Assembly (NCBI GenBank): GCA_934230325.1
Contig: CAKQEP010000001.1
Span: forward strand, 156,093-220,092
DNA from: an uncultured Clostridia bacterium
GTDB taxonomy: Bacteria; Bacillota; Clostridia; Christensenellales; CAG-314
Direction: 5' to 3'
DNA length: 64,000 bases
Shown here piece after piece: positions 16,722 through 26,054 of this stretch. The notes under the pieces were generated by a model, which saw only the letters and a list, made by a program, of their open reading frames with translations, did no database searches and was not told where the DNA came from. Position 1 is the stretch's first letter. Every line of letters begins with the position of its first letter. The translations under genes were made by a program, and so were the position numbers.

Positions 16722-17902
16722 TTTATCAGTCCTGCGGCTTTGTCCAAAATGACCTTTGCGCATTCCGTCTTTGTCATTTTGCCAAAGTTTTCCGCTCCGT
16801 CTTTGTCTACCAAAGATATAATATCGGTATCGACGTTAAATCCCGCGCCCTCTTGCGTTACGTCGTTGGCAACGATAAAATCGGCATTTTTTGCAACGAG
16901 TTTTTTTTGCGCGTTTGCAATTAGATTTTCCGTTTCCGCCGCAAACGCTACCAAAACTTTTTTACCTTTTTGCTTGCCGACGGCTGCCGCTATATCGGGA
17001 TTCTTTTTAAACTCCACGACAAGACTTTGGCTTTTTATTTTTTGCGGAGAATATTTTTGCGGCGCATAGTCGCAAGGCGCGGCGGCTTTTACTATCAAAT
17101 CCGCTTTTGCAAGGTTGTCCATCACCGCATCGTACATTTCTTGCGTGGTGTCTACGTTTATTACCGTCGCGCCGACAGGCACTTCTGCCGTGTGACGTCC
17201 CAAAACGAGAATGACTTTAGCCCCTCTGTCCCGTGCGTTTTTAGCAATTTCGCAACCCATTTTTCCGCTACTGAAATTAGTGATAAATCTTACGCCGTCA
17301 ATTTTTTCTATGGTTGCGCCCGCAGTGATTAGCACGGTTTTACCATCGTAATCTCTTTTGAGCAAAAGAATATCGGCTATTGCGTCAAAAATTTTTTCTG
17401 GCTCTGCCATACGACCTTTGCCGACGTCGCCGCACGCCAAAAGTCCGTCGTCGCCGTAAATAAATTTTACGCCGCGTTTTTTTAACGTTTCGGTATTACA
17501 AACGCACGCGTCGGAAGTAATCATACCGGTATTCATAGCCGGCGCAAACAATATAGGCGCTTTTGTCGCCATAAGCGTAGTAGAAAGCATGTCGTCCGCG
17601 ATACCGTTGGCATACTTTCCTATGATGTTGGCGGTAGCGGGCGCAACGACAAAAACGTCGGCTTTTTTAGCCAACGCGACGTGCATTACTTCCCATTCCC
17701 TTTTTTCCTGAAAAGTGTCCGTTGCGACAGGGTATCCGCTCAACGTTTCAAAGGTGAGCGGCGAAACAAACTCTCGCGCGTTTTTAGTCATTATCACTCT
17801 TACTTCCGCGCCTGCTTTTTTGAGTCTGCTCACCAACTCGCACGTTTTGTAAGCGGCAATACCGCCCGTCACTCCCACTACTACGGTTTTGTTTTTAAAC
17901 AT
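16718..17902 (-). CDS. coaBC: CoaBC: PPC synthetase / PPC decarboxylase
   Basis: 394 aa bifunctional enzyme. The N-terminal flavin decarboxylase (CoaC) begins MFKNKTVVVGVTGGIAAYKT, has the catalytic His in MHVALAKKAD and the PAMNTGM loop. The C-terminal CoaB domain starts near VLITAGATIEKIDGVRFITN with FSSGKMG. It converts 4'-phosphopantothenate plus cysteine to 4'-phosphopantetheine. With coaX (52 kb) and the ECF S component it supports CoA synthesis in this genome. Confidence 0.97.
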   Translation of the reverse strand: MFKNKTVVVGVTGGIAAYKTCELVSRLKKAGAEVRVIMTKNAREFVSPLTFETLSGYPVATDTFQEKREWEVMHVALAKKADVFVVAPATANIIGKYANGIADDMLSTTLMATKAPILFAPAMNTGMITSDACVCNTETLKKRGVKFIYGDDGLLACGDVGKGRMAEPEKIFDAIADILLLKRDYDGKTVLITAGATIEKIDGVRFITNFSSGKMGCEIAKNARDRGAKVILVLGRHTAEVPVGATVINVDTTQEMYDAVMDNLAKADLIVKAAAPCDYAPQKYSPQKIKSQSLVVEFKKNPDIAAAVGKQKGKKVLVAFAAETENLIANAQKKLVAKNADFIVANDVTQEGAGFNVDTDIISLVDKDGAENFGKMTKTECAKVILDKAAGLIK

Positions 17903-18097
17903 TTATTCCCTTACTATTTTGATTTTGCCTTCCATCAATTCGTTGGCGGCGTAACTTATCGTTTTGACGTCGGTTTTAAATTCGTCTTTCTCTTGCTTGA
18001 TGTTGAGTTCCTTTGCTCTTTTGGCAATAATACAACACAAAATGTATTTGTTGCCCGCTTTGTCCGCTAATTGATCGATTGCCGGTTTTGTAATCAT
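17903..18097 (-). CDS. rpoZ: RNA polymerase omega subunit
   Basis: 64 aa. Omega pattern: MITKPAIDQLADKAGNKYIL, then CCIIAKRAKEL and a conserved region KTISYAANELMEGKIKI. It assists assembly of the beta' subunit. Position between gmk and coaBC is the classic conserved location. It directly abuts coaBC with no spacing. Confidence 0.94.
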   Translation of the reverse strand: MITKPAIDQLADKAGNKYILCCIIAKRAKELNIKQEKDEFKTDVKTISYAANELMEGKIKIVRE

Positions 18098-18100
18098 ATA

Positions 18101-18673
18101 TTATCTGTTCTCCTTTATTATTTGTTCCACTTGCTTTACCGCCGTGTCAAGGTCGTCGTTTATGACAATAAAGTCGTATCGGTGTTTAAGTTCGAGTTCC
18201 TTTTCTACGCGAGCAAGACGTTTTTCTATCGCTTCGACGCTCTCGGTGTTGCGGCGTACAAGACGTTTTTTGAGTTCTTCCGTAGAAGAAGGCATCACAA
18301 ACACGGCAACTGCGTCGGGATAATTAGATTTGACTTTAAGCGCGCCGCGTACGTCTATCTCCAACAAAACGTCTTTGCCTTCGTCGAGTTTTTCAAAAAC
18401 AAACCGCTTGGGCGTGCCGTAATAGTTTTCAAAATGGTCGTCGTACTCCAAAAACTCGCTGTCGGCTATCATTTTTAAAAAATCGGCTTTGTCGATAAAA
18501 AAGTAATCTACGCCGTTTTTTTCGTTTTGACGCGGCAACCGAGTGGTAGCCGATACCGACAAAACCATATCGGGAAAAAGCGGCAACACCTTTTTTACTA
18601 TCGTGCCTTTCCCTGCGCCGCTCGGACCGCTGATTATAAACAAACTGCCTTTTTTGATGCTATTATTCAACAT
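18101..18673 (-). CDS. gmk: Guanylate kinase
   Basis: 190 aa. P-loop IISGPSGAGKGTIVKKV near the N-terminus, GMP-binding segment SATTRLPRQNEKNGVDYFFI, and LEIDVRGALKVK. It phosphorylates GMP to GDP. It overlaps yicC by 11 bp. The remA gene that lies between these two in B. subtilis is absent here. Confidence 0.97.
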   Translation of the reverse strand: MLNNSIKKGSLFIISGPSGAGKGTIVKKVLPLFPDMVLSVSATTRLPRQNEKNGVDYFFIDKADFLKMIADSEFLEYDDHFENYYGTPKRFVFEKLDEGKDVLLEIDVRGALKVKSNYPDAVAVFVMPSSTEELKKRLVRRNTESVEAIEKRLARVEKELELKHRYDFIVINDDLDTAVKQVEQIIKENR

Positions 18674-19535
18674 TTTGTATTTGTTCTCTTACCTTTTCTA
18701 TCTCGTTTTTTAAAGCGAGCGCTTTGTTTGTAAGCGCCAAATTATTGGATTTGCTACAAACGGTGTTTGCCTCTCTGTTAAACTCCTGAACCAAAAAGTC
18801 AAGTTTTTTGCCGGTAGGCTCGCTCAACTCAAATATTTTGCGTATCTGCGTTATATGACTTTTTAAACGAGCCGTTTCCTCGTCGATATTAGATTTATCT
18901 ACAAAAAAAGCCACTTCGTTTGCAAGTTTAGATTCGTCTATATCGACGTCTGCAAGCGCTTCCTTTATTCTGTCCTGAAGTTTTTTGCGATAGTCTTCTA
19001 CAACGGAAGGCGCAAGCAAAATTATCTCGTCTACCAACGTTTCTATGTTGTTGACAAGCGCAATAAGAACTTCTTTAAGCCTTTCTCCCTCCGCTTGCCG
19101 CATATTGTCGAGATTTTTTGCCGCAATATCGCAAGCGTCGGTCACCATCTGTTTTAAAACGCATTCGTCGTCGTCGGGAGTTTCTACGGTGAGTATATCG
19201 GAAGTTTTGAGCAGTCCCGTTACCTGAAAATCGTTTTTTAATCCAAACTCGTTTTCAATCAACGCCGCCGCGTCTACGTATCCTTTTGCCAACTGCATAT
19301 CGACTTTTACCGTCTTTTGCTTGTCGCAATCTTCGTAATTGAGATATACGTCGACGTGCCCCCTGTTTAGTATTGCGGACAACCTGTTGCGAATTACGTC
19401 TTCAAAGGGCATAAACAAACGAGGCAACCTTGCGCCGATATCCAAAAATCTGTGATTTACGCTTTTTAACTCTACGACAAGACGTCTGCCGTCTTTTAAA
19501 ACTTCCGCCTTGCCATAACCCGTCATGCTTTTCAT
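18663..19535 (-). CDS. YicC/YloC family endoribonuclease-like protein
   Basis: 290 aa. Starts MKSMTGYGKAEV and ends with the typical C-terminal domain (GKKLDFLVQEFNREANTVCS, KSNN, then EIEKVREQIQNVE). E. coli YicC is an RNase that acts on certain small RNAs; activity of the Gram-positive form is inferred. The conserved EFNREANT motif region is intact. 4-bp overlap with gatA upstream. Confidence 0.93.
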   Translation of the reverse strand: MKSMTGYGKAEVLKDGRRLVVELKSVNHRFLDIGARLPRLFMPFEDVIRNRLSAILNRGHVDVYLNYEDCDKQKTVKVDMQLAKGYVDAAALIENEFGLKNDFQVTGLLKTSDILTVETPDDDECVLKQMVTDACDIAAKNLDNMRQAEGERLKEVLIALVNNIETLVDEIILLAPSVVEDYRKKLQDRIKEALADVDIDESKLANEVAFFVDKSNIDEETARLKSHITQIRKIFELSEPTGKKLDFLVQEFNREANTVCSKSNNLALTNKALALKNEIEKVREQIQNVE

Positions 19536-20905
19536 ATGTTGCCGTCCTTTAACGCCGTTTCCGTCTGATAGGCTATCGAAAAAATATCTTCCTCTCTGTC
19601 GTGAGTCGCCATAATTTGCAAACCGAGCGGAATACCGTTACCGTCAAATCCCATAGGAATACTCAACGCAGGTATGCCCGTCAAATTACACACGATAGAA
19701 AACAAGTCGGAGGTAAAACCTTTTTCGTTGGGAATATCTTCGTGCTTTTTTAAGGCTCTCAACAAGGTAGTCGGACTGAGTATGACGTCGTATCCGTCGA
19801 GAATATCGGCAATTTGTTCTCTGACCTTTTCCCGCGTGAGATACGCTTTGTTGATGCTGTTAAAATCTTTTTCTTCCAAGATTTTTTTGCCGAAACCTAT
19901 GCGCTTGTTAACTTCCTTTCCGCATTTGTCCAAAACGATGCTGTTTGGATGCAGTTGATTGAAAAAATCAAAGCTCTCTACCGCTTCCGTCGTGCAAAGC
20001 ACGGTATATGTCTGCGCTATCTCGCGAGAAAACTCAAAAGATATGCCTTCCGCTTTGTAACCGAGCCTTTTTATCGCGTCGACGGCGTTGGTATACGCTT
20101 TGTAAACGTCATCGTCGATAAAAGCGTTGTCAAAACTATCGAGATACGCTACCTTCAACTTTGGTTTGTGAGGTTTAAAGCACTTTGAATAGTCTTCTTC
20201 CTTTTTTTTGATAACGTTGAACATCAACGCGGTATCGCGCACGTTTTTCGCAAGACAACCGATATGGTCCAAAGTTTTGCTCAAAGGAAACATTCCGTCG
20301 CGAGATACGCTGTTGAAGGTGGGTTTTAAACCGCACACGCCGCAATTTGCCGCCGGTTGACGTATGCTCCCCCCCGTGTCAGAACCCAACGCGCCAAAAA
20401 CGCTGCCGACGGAAACCGCAACCGCGCTTCCGCCGCTGCTACCGCCTGCGCTGTACTCCGTATTGTATGGGTTGGAAACTTCTCCGAAAAACGAATTTGT
20501 GCTGGTAAACCCCATCGCAAACTCGTCCATATTAGTTTTGCCAAATACAATGGCGTCCGCCAAACGTAATTTTGCAACGACGCTTGCGTCTGTACGAGGT
20601 ATGACGTTGTTGCTCAAACTACCGCTCGCGCAGGAAGTAGGATAATGCTCCGTACTCATGTTGTCCTTTACGCCTATCGGCACTCCCGCCAACGCTCCTA
20701 CCTTTTCACCTTTTGCTATTTTGTCGTCTATCGCTTTCGCTTGGCGCAATACGTAATCTTGGTCGACGGCGGTAAAAGCGTTTAGATTTTTTGTTTGTCC
20801 GTATATTTTTAGACATTCGGCGTTCAACTCTACTGCAGTAATTTGCTTTTTTTGTATTAGTTGCGCCGCGTCCGTTAAAGACAGATTTTTTATATCCGCG
20901 TACAT
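19532..20905 (-). CDS. gatA: GatA-type amidase (Asp/Glu-tRNA amidotransferase subunit A)
   Basis: 457 aa, slightly shorter than usual (about 480-490). The amidase signature is complete: catalytic Lys in GVPIGVKDNMS, GGSSGGSAVAVS and the cis-Ser/Ser pair in LGSDTGGSIRQPA, followed by CGVCGLKPTFNSVSR, all close to GatA. GatA releases ammonia from glutamine for GatB to amidate Glu-tRNA(Gln) or Asp-tRNA(Asn). No gatC or gatB lies beside it, although pcrA-ligA-gatCAB is the B. subtilis order. It has its own promoter behind ligA and heads the downstream yicC-to-rsgA run. A tRNA-Gln gene is also in this window. Confidence 0.88.
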   Translation of the reverse strand: MYADIKNLSLTDAAQLIQKKQITAVELNAECLKIYGQTKNLNAFTAVDQDYVLRQAKAIDDKIAKGEKVGALAGVPIGVKDNMSTEHYPTSCASGSLSNNVIPRTDASVVAKLRLADAIVFGKTNMDEFAMGFTSTNSFFGEVSNPYNTEYSAGGSSGGSAVAVSVGSVFGALGSDTGGSIRQPAANCGVCGLKPTFNSVSRDGMFPLSKTLDHIGCLAKNVRDTALMFNVIKKKEEDYSKCFKPHKPKLKVAYLDSFDNAFIDDDVYKAYTNAVDAIKRLGYKAEGISFEFSREIAQTYTVLCTTEAVESFDFFNQLHPNSIVLDKCGKEVNKRIGFGKKILEEKDFNSINKAYLTREKVREQIADILDGYDVILSPTTLLRALKKHEDIPNEKGFTSDLFSIVCNLTGIPALSIPMGFDGNGIPLGLQIMATHDREEDIFSIAYQTETALKDGNI

Positions 20906-20950
20906 ATCTTTAATTCGTTTCCTATTTGTGATATTTTGTCGTTATTTTAT

Positions 20951-20978
20951 ATTATAACACACTTTTTATTATAGTCAA
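20951..20978 (-). promoter_or_regulatory. Promoter of gatA and downstream cluster
   Basis: Minus strand TTGACT (20973-20978), 16-bp spacer, TATAAT (20951-20956), within the 79-bp gap between ligA and gatA. It probably drives gatA-yicC-gmk-rpoZ and the genes beyond. Confidence 0.75.
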
Positions 20979-20984
20979 AACCTT

Positions 20985-22958
20985 TTAAAGCATTTTGACG
21001 TTTGTTGCTTGCAAAAATTTGTTTTCGTCCCAAATTTCTATGCCTTGTTGCAAGGCTTTTTCCTTTTTGCTGCCCGCGTCTTTGCCCGCTATTACGAGAT
21101 TAACTTCCTTCGTGACGGAAGAAACGGTTTTTCCGCCTTCGTTTTCTATTATCTTTGAAGCCTCCGCTCTCGTGAAAGACTCCAAAGTGCCCGTCAAAAC
21201 AACGGTTTTCCCGACAAAAATGCCGTTAACCGATTGCTTTTGCTCAAAAACGGGGTCGATACCCATGTTTTTAAAGCCGTCGGCAAGCATTTTGCCGTAA
21301 TCGCTTGCAAAAAAGTCCACTACGCTTTGCGCCACGATTTCTCCCACGTCTTCTATCTTGACAAGTTGCTCCGTCGTCGCTTGCCTTAACGCATCGACGG
21401 ATTTAAACGTTTCCGCAAAATCTTTTGCCGTAACCCAGCCTACGTTGTCGATACCCAAAGCGTAAATATAATTTTGTAATTTTACGGATTTGCTCTTTTG
21501 CAATGCGTCGAGAATATTTTGAGCTTTTTTATCTTTAAAACCGTCAAGCGTAAGCAAACGCTGTTTTGTCAGACTAAACAAATCGAGCGGAGTGACTACG
21601 CCCAACGTCATCAATTGCGCTGCGGTTTTTTGACTGATTCCTTCTACGTCAAATCCGCTTTTACTGCAAAAATGAGTTAATCTCGCTTCTATTTGTTTTT
21701 CGCAACCGAAACTGTTTGGGCAAAACAAATTGACGCCTTTTTTAATCAATTCACTACCGCATATCGGGCAATGCGTCGGCAAAACGATAGGTTTGCTGCG
21801 CGGCATTTCTTCCGCAAGTCCCAACACTTCCGGTATTACGTCGTTGCTGCGCCGCACAAAAACCACGCTGTTTATGCTGAGATTTTTGCGAGTAATATCG
21901 TCGTAATTATTTAATGTGGCTTTTTTTATCGTTGCGCCGCACAACTCGACAGGCTCTAAATGCCCGAGCGGCGTTAGTTTGCCCGTTCTGCCGACCTGCC
22001 ACTCGACCGATTTTAAAACCGTCGTGACTTCTTCCGCTTTAAACTTGAAGGCTATCGCCCAACGCGGAAACTTGTCGGTAAACCCCATTTGACGTCTTAC
22101 GTCAAAATCGTTGACTTTAACCACCGCGCCGTCAATCAAAAAATCAAGCGAATCGCGGCTTAAACCGATTTCTTCTATGCACTGCTTTATTTCCGCAAAA
22201 GTCTTTACCTTTTTAAAATATCCGCTCGTATCGAAACCGTTTGATTTTAAAAACTCTACCAACTCCGTTTGACTATGCGTCCCCGTGCCGCCGTCAAAAC
22301 CCAAACTGTAAAAAACCACGTTGAGATTGCGTTTTGCAGTTACGGAAGTATCAAGATTTCGCAATGCTCCCGCCGCCGCGTTTCTTGCGTTTTTTAGAGT
22401 ATCGTCGGGATGTTTAAGGTTGTATTTGTTCAACTCCGAAAGACGCATAATGCATTCGCCCTGCACTTCAAACTTTTTATCAAAGTCAATGGTCAACGGA
22501 ACGGAACGTATGGTTTTTGCCTGCGCCGTGATAACTTCTCCCTCGATACCGCTACCTCTCGTCGCGGCCACTATCAATTTGCCGTCGTCATAGGTGAGAT
22601 TTACCGTAAGTCCGTCGTACTTGTACTCTACGGTAAACTCCGCATCGGGAAAATTAGCAATCGCTTTGTCGTACCAGTTTTGCAATTCGCCAAAACTCTG
22701 CGCCTTGTCCAAACTGTACAAACGAGTCAAATGTCGATGCGTTTCAAACTTGTCAAGCACTTCGCCGCCTACGCGACGAGTGGGGCTGTCGGGCAAAACG
22801 ACGCCCGTCTGTTTTTCCAAAATAACAAGTCTGTCGTACAATGCGTCGTAAGTTTCGTCGGACACGCTCGGAGCGTCAAGAGTGTAATATTCCCGCGCCC
22901 AAAGGTTAAGTTGACTTACTATTTTACGCATAGTATTATTGATTTCTTCATTTTTCAT
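20985..22958 (-). CDS. ligA: NAD+-dependent DNA ligase LigA
   Basis: 657 aa. Adenylation motif with the active Lys in EYKYDGLTV (about residue 110), RRVGGEVLDKF, the four-Cys zinc finger (CPICGSELIKKGVNLFCPNS, then GC), helix-hairpin-helix repeats, and a C-terminal BRCT domain (FVGKTVVLTGTLESFTRAEA). It seals nicks using NAD+. It follows pcrA by 6 bp. Confidence 0.97.
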   Translation of the reverse strand: MKNEEINNTMRKIVSQLNLWAREYYTLDAPSVSDETYDALYDRLVILEKQTGVVLPDSPTRRVGGEVLDKFETHRHLTRLYSLDKAQSFGELQNWYDKAIANFPDAEFTVEYKYDGLTVNLTYDDGKLIVAATRGSGIEGEVITAQAKTIRSVPLTIDFDKKFEVQGECIMRLSELNKYNLKHPDDTLKNARNAAAGALRNLDTSVTAKRNLNVVFYSLGFDGGTGTHSQTELVEFLKSNGFDTSGYFKKVKTFAEIKQCIEEIGLSRDSLDFLIDGAVVKVNDFDVRRQMGFTDKFPRWAIAFKFKAEEVTTVLKSVEWQVGRTGKLTPLGHLEPVELCGATIKKATLNNYDDITRKNLSINSVVFVRRSNDVIPEVLGLAEEMPRSKPIVLPTHCPICGSELIKKGVNLFCPNSFGCEKQIEARLTHFCSKSGFDVEGISQKTAAQLMTLGVVTPLDLFSLTKQRLLTLDGFKDKKAQNILDALQKSKSVKLQNYIYALGIDNVGWVTAKDFAETFKSVDALRQATTEQLVKIEDVGEIVAQSVVDFFASDYGKMLADGFKNMGIDPVFEQKQSVNGIFVGKTVVLTGTLESFTRAEASKIIENEGGKTVSSVTKEVNLVIAGKDAGSKKEKALQQGIEIWDENKFLQATNVKML

Positions 22959-22964
22959 AGCAAT

Positions 22965-25097
22965 TTACCCTAAAATGGTCAACGGAGCGTATTTTAACGC
23001 CAAAGTTTTTTTGCCGACGCTTGCAAACACCACGTCTGCGTTGTCGCCGCTTACGGATATTATCATACCCTCTCCGTACACTTTGTGCAATACTTTTTGA
23101 CCTGTTTTATACTGCCCAGATACCACTTGTTTTGGCGTGTTGACTTCCCTCGCAGAAATACGAGCAGTTTCCTTTCTGTCGTACAGCGGTACTCCGTCAT
23201 CGTCGTAGCGTTGTTCTCTCGGCGGAGCGTCAATTATTTCCGTATAAAATTTGCTCGGCGGCATGTACTTGCGTTCACCGTACAAAAATCTGCTTTGCGC
23301 TCTCGTGATAAACAACCGCTCCCTTGCGCGCGTGACGGCAACGTACATCAATCGGCGTTCCTCCTGCATTTGCGGCAAACTTAAAATTGCGCGCGTAGAA
23401 GGAAAAATTCCGTCGTCCAAGCCGACAACAAAAACGACTTTCCACTCCAACCCTTTTGCCGCATGTATCGTAGCGATACTTACGTAACCGTTTTGCTCCA
23501 TATCGTCCGCGTCGCTTTTTAAACTCACGCTTTCCAAAAAGTCGCTTAACGTCGCTTGCGGATTTGCCGTAGAAAATTCGTTTGCCGCCGCTACTAATTC
23601 GTTGAGGTTTTGAAGTCTTGCGTTGTCGTCGTCGTTTGAGTACTGCCCGACAAGACCGCTCATATTCAAAAGCGTCGCAACAACTTTGGGTAGCGAATCG
23701 GTTTTTGACATATTTGCAAGCCCGACGACTATATCAAAAAAGTTTGTAAGTTTTATCGTCGTACCGCGATTGAATACGTTTGAATTTTCTATGCCGTTTA
23801 GCGCCAACAAAAGGCTTGTGTTTTTTGCCGCCGCTACTCCGCGCAACTTGGATATCGTGGCGTCTCCTATGCCTCTTTTAGGCTCGTTTATCGCCCTTAA
23901 AAAGGCTTCGTCGTCATACGGATTTACAGCTAATCGCAAGTAAGCCAAAGCGTCCTTTACTTCCTTACGCTCAAAAAATTTAAACCCGCCAAAAACCTTA
24001 AAAGGTATTCCGTAGGACATACATTCCTGCTCAAACGTGCGCGACAAAGCGTTGACGCGCATCAAAATGGCAAAATCGCCGTAATTATATCCCCGTCCTA
24101 CAAGCGCGTTTATTTGTTGCAAGGCAAAGCGAGCCTCTTCTCCCTCGCCGGTGGCGCAAAACGTTTCCACTCTTACGCCGTCCGTATTTTCCGTCCACAA
24201 AGTCTTTAAAAATCTGTCCTCGTTTTTTGAAATCAGTTTGTTTGCAACATTGAGAATTTTTTTGGTACTGCGATAGTTTTGTTCGAGATAAAAGACTTTT
24301 ACGTCTTTAAAATCCCTTTTGAACTTTTGCATATTGTCGGCGTTTGCGCCGCGCCAACCGTAAATAGATTGATCGTCGTCCCCTACGACAAATATATTGC
24401 CGTTTTCTCCCGCCAACATTTTGAATATATCGTACTGAACGGTATTAGTATCCTGAAATTCGTCGATATTGATATATTTAAAAGTATTGCGATATTTTTG
24501 CAAAACGCTCGGTTGTGTGCTAAAAAGCAAAAAAACGTTGTAAAGTAAATCGTCAAAATCCATTGCGTTGGATTGTTTGAGCGTGTTTTGATATTCCGTC
24601 ATTACCTTTGCAACGCTTTCGCCGTCTTCTTCCGCGTCGATATTTGCTTCCTTGATAAAGTCGCGAGGGTCTATGCCCGCGTTTTTGGCTTGACTCAAAT
24701 ATCTCAATACTTTTTCTTTGGATTTTTCTTCCGCGCCTTCCTTGCAAAGGCGTTTTACCACTTTTTCGGAATCTGTGTCGGTATATATGGTAAAACCGTT
24801 TTTGTAACCCAACAATTTTGCTTCTGCGCGAAGAATTTTTGCGCACATACTATGTATGGTACATACGGTCATTCCGCCGCAATCGCAAACGGACGCTATG
24901 CGTTCTTTCATTTCGTTTGCGGCTTTGTTTGTAAAAGTTATCGCAAGAATATTTTGCGGCAATACGCCGCTATCGATAAGGTTTGCTATGCGAGCAGTCA
25001 ATACGCGCGTTTTTCCGCTGCCTGCGCCCGCCAAAACCATCACTGCGCCTTCAAGAGCCTGCGCCGCCTCTTGTTGTTGTTTGTTTAGACTAATCAT
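22965..25097 (-). CDS. pcrA: ATP-dependent DNA helicase PcrA (UvrD family)
   Basis: 710 aa. Superfamily 1 motifs: NKQQQEAAQ (Q motif), AGAGSGKTRVLTARI (Walker A), NIDEFQDTN (motif II), GDDDQSIYGWRGA (III), and YVAVTRARERLF (VI). The C-terminal Tudor-like tail (GQKVLHKVYGEGMIISVSGD) that binds RNA polymerase in PcrA is present. It is a 3'-5' helicase for repair and removal of replication obstacles. It overlaps the preceding membrane protein gene by 8 bp. Confidence 0.97.
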   Translation of the reverse strand: MISLNKQQQEAAQALEGAVMVLAGAGSGKTRVLTARIANLIDSGVLPQNILAITFTNKAANEMKERIASVCDCGGMTVCTIHSMCAKILRAEAKLLGYKNGFTIYTDTDSEKVVKRLCKEGAEEKSKEKVLRYLSQAKNAGIDPRDFIKEANIDAEEDGESVAKVMTEYQNTLKQSNAMDFDDLLYNVFLLFSTQPSVLQKYRNTFKYINIDEFQDTNTVQYDIFKMLAGENGNIFVVGDDDQSIYGWRGANADNMQKFKRDFKDVKVFYLEQNYRSTKKILNVANKLISKNEDRFLKTLWTENTDGVRVETFCATGEGEEARFALQQINALVGRGYNYGDFAILMRVNALSRTFEQECMSYGIPFKVFGGFKFFERKEVKDALAYLRLAVNPYDDEAFLRAINEPKRGIGDATISKLRGVAAAKNTSLLLALNGIENSNVFNRGTTIKLTNFFDIVVGLANMSKTDSLPKVVATLLNMSGLVGQYSNDDDNARLQNLNELVAAANEFSTANPQATLSDFLESVSLKSDADDMEQNGYVSIATIHAAKGLEWKVVFVVGLDDGIFPSTRAILSLPQMQEERRLMYVAVTRARERLFITRAQSRFLYGERKYMPPSKFYTEIIDAPPREQRYDDDGVPLYDRKETARISAREVNTPKQVVSGQYKTGQKVLHKVYGEGMIISVSGDNADVVFASVGKKTLALKYAPLTILG

Positions 25098-26028
25098 TTT
25101 CTTCTTTAATCACTATTCCTTTGACAAAATAAGGCTTCTTTTTATTTTCGTAATAACTGACAAAATACCACGTATTAAGTACGTAAGACGCAAAGGATAT
25201 CAGCAAAACGATAAGTATAAACGCCACCAAAGTTTTAAAGAGCAAAAGCGCGGCGGCGCAAAGAATAGTGCCGATACACACTATCACCAGCGATTTGAGT
25301 AGCAACCACCAAAAATCGTCCATCATAACGACTATGCATTTTTTGAGCGATTGAGATACCTTGTCGCATTCGTTTACCGTCACGGGCAACCAGTATGCAA
25401 ACAAAGCGTTGCGGATACCAAACATAAACATCATTACCAACAACGCGAATATTACGCCGGCAAGCCCGAGATTAACAAACACGAGAATATACGTCCCTGC
25501 CGAAATCATAAATGCCGTCCAGTCCAAAAACAAAAACAACAGCGCGCGCATAGCGACAAAACGTATTCCTACGCCAAAGTTTTTAAACATCGTCCACAAA
25601 AAGTATGTTCGGGTATTTGTCGCCATAAAACGATTGACTATGCAAAAAGTAGGATATACGGCAAGTCCGAAAACAAAGTAGTACAAATATGCTACGATTA
25701 TCGCAAACAAAACCGCAGTAGAAAACTTTGCGCTAAAATCGGGTATTGCGTTTATGGAATCTCTTACTTTGGCAAAAAAATCCGCCAACTTTTGAGGAAA
25801 TTCCTCCGCAATCACGTCGTCCCAGTTAAACAAATCGTTTAAAATATCCTGCGCGCCGCCTATCAATCCGTTTTGTTTTATTACGTCGTTTATTACGTTT
25901 GCAAAACTGATAAAAAACCAACTAAATATTGCGGCGATAAGACACAACGCAAGTATTTGCGCAACCAACGATTTGAGATGAACACGATAATTTGTCGACA
26001 CGAGTTGCATCGTTTTTTTAAAATACAT
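25090..26028 (-). CDS. Multi-pass membrane protein, unknown function
   Basis: 312 aa from ATG 26028 (MYFKKTMQLVSTNYRVHLKS), chosen because AGGAGG lies 8 nt upstream; a TTG 30 bp earlier is weaker. Several hydrophobic segments are visible: QILALCLIAAIFSWFFISFA, TAVLFAIIVAYLYYFVFGLA, a pair around FLFLDWTAFMISAG and LVFVNLGLAGVIFALLVMM, and two near the C-terminus. The soluble part between the first two is about 65 aa with Trp/Asp/Phe. I do not recognise a family. It resembles its upstream neighbour in size and layout, so the two may be diverged paralogues forming one complex. It overlaps pcrA by 8 bp. Confidence 0.85.
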   Translation of the reverse strand: MYFKKTMQLVSTNYRVHLKSLVAQILALCLIAAIFSWFFISFANVINDVIKQNGLIGGAQDILNDLFNWDDVIAEEFPQKLADFFAKVRDSINAIPDFSAKFSTAVLFAIIVAYLYYFVFGLAVYPTFCIVNRFMATNTRTYFLWTMFKNFGVGIRFVAMRALLFLFLDWTAFMISAGTYILVFVNLGLAGVIFALLVMMFMFGIRNALFAYWLPVTVNECDKVSQSLKKCIVVMMDDFWWLLLKSLVIVCIGTILCAAALLLFKTLVAFILIVLLISFASYVLNTWYFVSYYENKKKPYFVKGIVIKEEND

Positions 26029-26054
26029 ACCTCTTTCCTCCTCTTGTCGTTTTG

